From the NCBI GenBank assembly GCA_012961565.1, contig DTZC01000103.1:1-7467 (forward strand): 7,467 bases of DNA, written 5' to 3'. This DNA is from Dehalococcoidia bacterium (lineage in GTDB: Bacteria; Chloroflexota; Dehalococcoidia; GIF9; UBA5629). Position 1 is the first letter of the stretch, and each line of letters begins with the position of its first letter. The position numbers and the translations under genes were made by a program. The notes under the pieces were generated by a model. It had not been told where the DNA came from. It saw only the letters and a program-made list of their open reading frames with translations, and did not search any database. This document shows, one piece after another, positions 6,316 to 7,467 of this stretch.

Positions 6316-7467
6316 TTGCGTTTCAGTAGCCAGTATTCCATACTGTCAGCAAGGGCCAGCCAGCTAGCCTCAATGATATTTGTCGAGCTACCAATAGTCC
6401 TCCACTGCTTCTGTCCGTCGGTGGACTCAATGAGGACCCGCACCTGTGAGGCGGTGCCAGCTGTTTCCTCCAGTATGCGGACCTTGTAGTCAATGAGCTC
6501 AATGGCGGCAAGTTCTGGATAAAATTCCTGGAGAGCCTTCCGCAAGGCACAGTCAAGAGCGTTGACCGGACCGTTGCCTTCGGCGGCGGTATGAATTGTC
6601 TTGTCACCAACCCTTACCTTGACAGTGGCTTCGGAGAGCACCTCTGATTCGTCACCGCTGGAAGGTCGCCGGTGTCTTTCCACTACAACCATGAAGTCAA
6701 TCAGTTCAAAAGGAGGCTGGTATTGCGGATGAGCCCGATGCAGCAGCAGTTCAAAGGAAGCATCAGCATCCTCGTATTGGAAGCCGCGGCTTTCCAGCAG
6801 CTTTATTTGCTGTAACACCTGGCGAACCCGCTTGCTTTCTGGGGGTAACGTTATACCAAGCTCTTTGGCCTTGTAGATAATGTTGCTTTTGCCGGAGAGC
6901 TCGGAAACGACCACCTTAGGACGGTTGCCCACCAGTGCCGGGTCAATATGCTGATAGCTCTCTTCTCTCTTCAGAAAGCCGGATACGTGCAACCCCGCCT
7001 TGTGAGTGAAAGCTCTAGTCCCCACGTAGGGGAGGTAGCTGGCTGGAGCCAGGTTAGCCAGTTCGGCTATATAGTGAGAAACCTCGGTGAGCTTGGCTAG
7101 CTGCTCATCCGAAATGCAATCAATGCCTAGCTTGAGCTTCAAAGCCGGGATAATCGAGCAAAGATTGGCATTGCCACAGCGTTCACCATAACCATTGATG
7201 GTTCCCTGTACCTGGATAACCCCATGCTCAACTGCAATTAGCGAATTGGCTGCTGCCAGCTCGCCATCATTATGAGCATGAATGCCTAGGGGGATGGTCA
7301 CAGCTTCCTTCACAGCATCAATCGCAGCGGCGATTTCAGAAGGTAGGGCACCACCATTAGTGTCGCAGAGCACCACGCAGTCAGCTCCGGCTCTGGCTGC
7401 AGTTACCACTGTCTCAATTGCGTAAGCGGGGTTTGCCTTATAGCCGTCGAAGAAATGTTCGGCATCG
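6312..7467 (-). CDS. cimA: (R)-citramalate synthase, 3' part (5' end beyond the window)
   Basis: CimA condenses pyruvate and acetyl-CoA to (R)-citramalate, the first step of the threonine-independent route to isoleucine, in the cytoplasm. The frame is open to the window edge and 385 codons are present. An internal GTG at 7409 is not the start, because typical family sequence (AEHFFDGYK, from about 7463) lies upstream in frame. With a usual length of about 530 residues, some 145 N-terminal residues, including the first catalytic Arg-Asp motif, are missing. Visible features are the metal-binding HAHND (7280-7266), the NGYGERCGNANL segment (7196-7161), the central linker, and the LeuA-type C-terminal regulatory domain (about 6690-6320). 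That domain includes the WRTIGSSTNIIEASW segment that separates citramalate synthase from 2-isopropylmalate synthase and homocitrate synthase. The C-terminal domain normally binds isoleucine as feedback inhibitor. Confidence 0.92.
   Translation of the reverse strand, partial: DAEHFFDGYKANPAYAIETVVTAARAGADCVVLCDTNGGALPSEIAAAIDAVKEAVTIPLGIHAHNDGELAAANSLIAVEHGVIQVQGTINGYGERCGNANLCSIIPALKLKLGIDCISDEQLAKLTEVSHYIAELANLAPASYLPYVGTRAFTHKAGLHVSGFLKREESYQHIDPALVGNRPKVVVSELSGKSNIIYKAKELGITLPPESKRVRQVLQQIKLLESRGFQYEDADASFELLLHRAHPQYQPPFELIDFMVVVERHRRPSSGDESEVLSEATVKVRVGDKTIHTAAEGNGPVNALDCALRKALQEFYPELAAIELIDYKVRILEETAGTASQVRVLIESTDGQKQWRTIGSSTNIIEASWLALADSMEYWLLKRK

Noticed and set aside
7407..7409. GTG as the start of cimA
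   Set aside because: In-frame codons upstream to the window edge encode typical citramalate synthase sequence, so the gene is simply cut by the window.

Overview
The window holds five complete protein genes and one partial gene at roughly 50% G+C. There are no RNA genes, insertion sequences or CRISPR repeats. The gene set (pyruvate-based isoleucine synthesis by citramalate synthase, an oxygen-sensitive radical SAM enzyme, a polyferredoxin-type membrane protein, a membrane-embedded spermidine-synthase-like protein) suggests an anaerobic or microaerophilic bacterium. My best guess is Chloroflexota, close to Dehalococcoidia, but this rests on general resemblance of the proteins and is only moderately secure.

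Layout. Bases 1-41 look like the Rho-independent terminator of a gene lying before the window. At 173-1042 (+) is an exported helical protein resembling Spy/CpxP/LTxxQ periplasmic chaperones. Only 8 bp separate it from the end of a convergent two-gene operon at 2447-1051 (-): a DsbD_2/CcdA-like six-helix membrane protein followed, with a 4-base ATGA overlap, by a NapH/CcoG-like membrane protein with two [4Fe-4S] motifs. A 142-bp divergent promoter region (2448-2589) separates that operon from an AmrS-like radical SAM enzyme at 2590-3753 (+), which has an unusual N-terminal membrane anchor. This enzyme ends 10 bp from the end of a convergent 752-codon gene at 6022-3764 (-) encoding a spermidine-synthase-like domain between two multi-helix membrane domains. 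Upstream of it, after a 289-bp spacer, is the 3' part of cimA (7467-6312, -), which runs off the window edge.

How the genes may work together. Genes 1 to 4 all point to the cell envelope and redox chemistry: a periplasmic chaperone or metal-stress-type protein, a thiol/metal membrane protein, a membrane iron-sulfur electron carrier, and a membrane-tethered radical SAM enzyme. The coupling of the DsbD_2-like and Fe-S proteins is secure from the sequence. A wider functional link to the Spy-like protein and the radical SAM enzyme is inference from proximity only. The fused spermidine-synthase-like protein lacks the usual catalytic acid and the glycine-rich SAM motif is altered, so it is probably not an ordinary polyamine-making enzyme. 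CimA is core metabolism and probably marks the edge of the envelope cluster.
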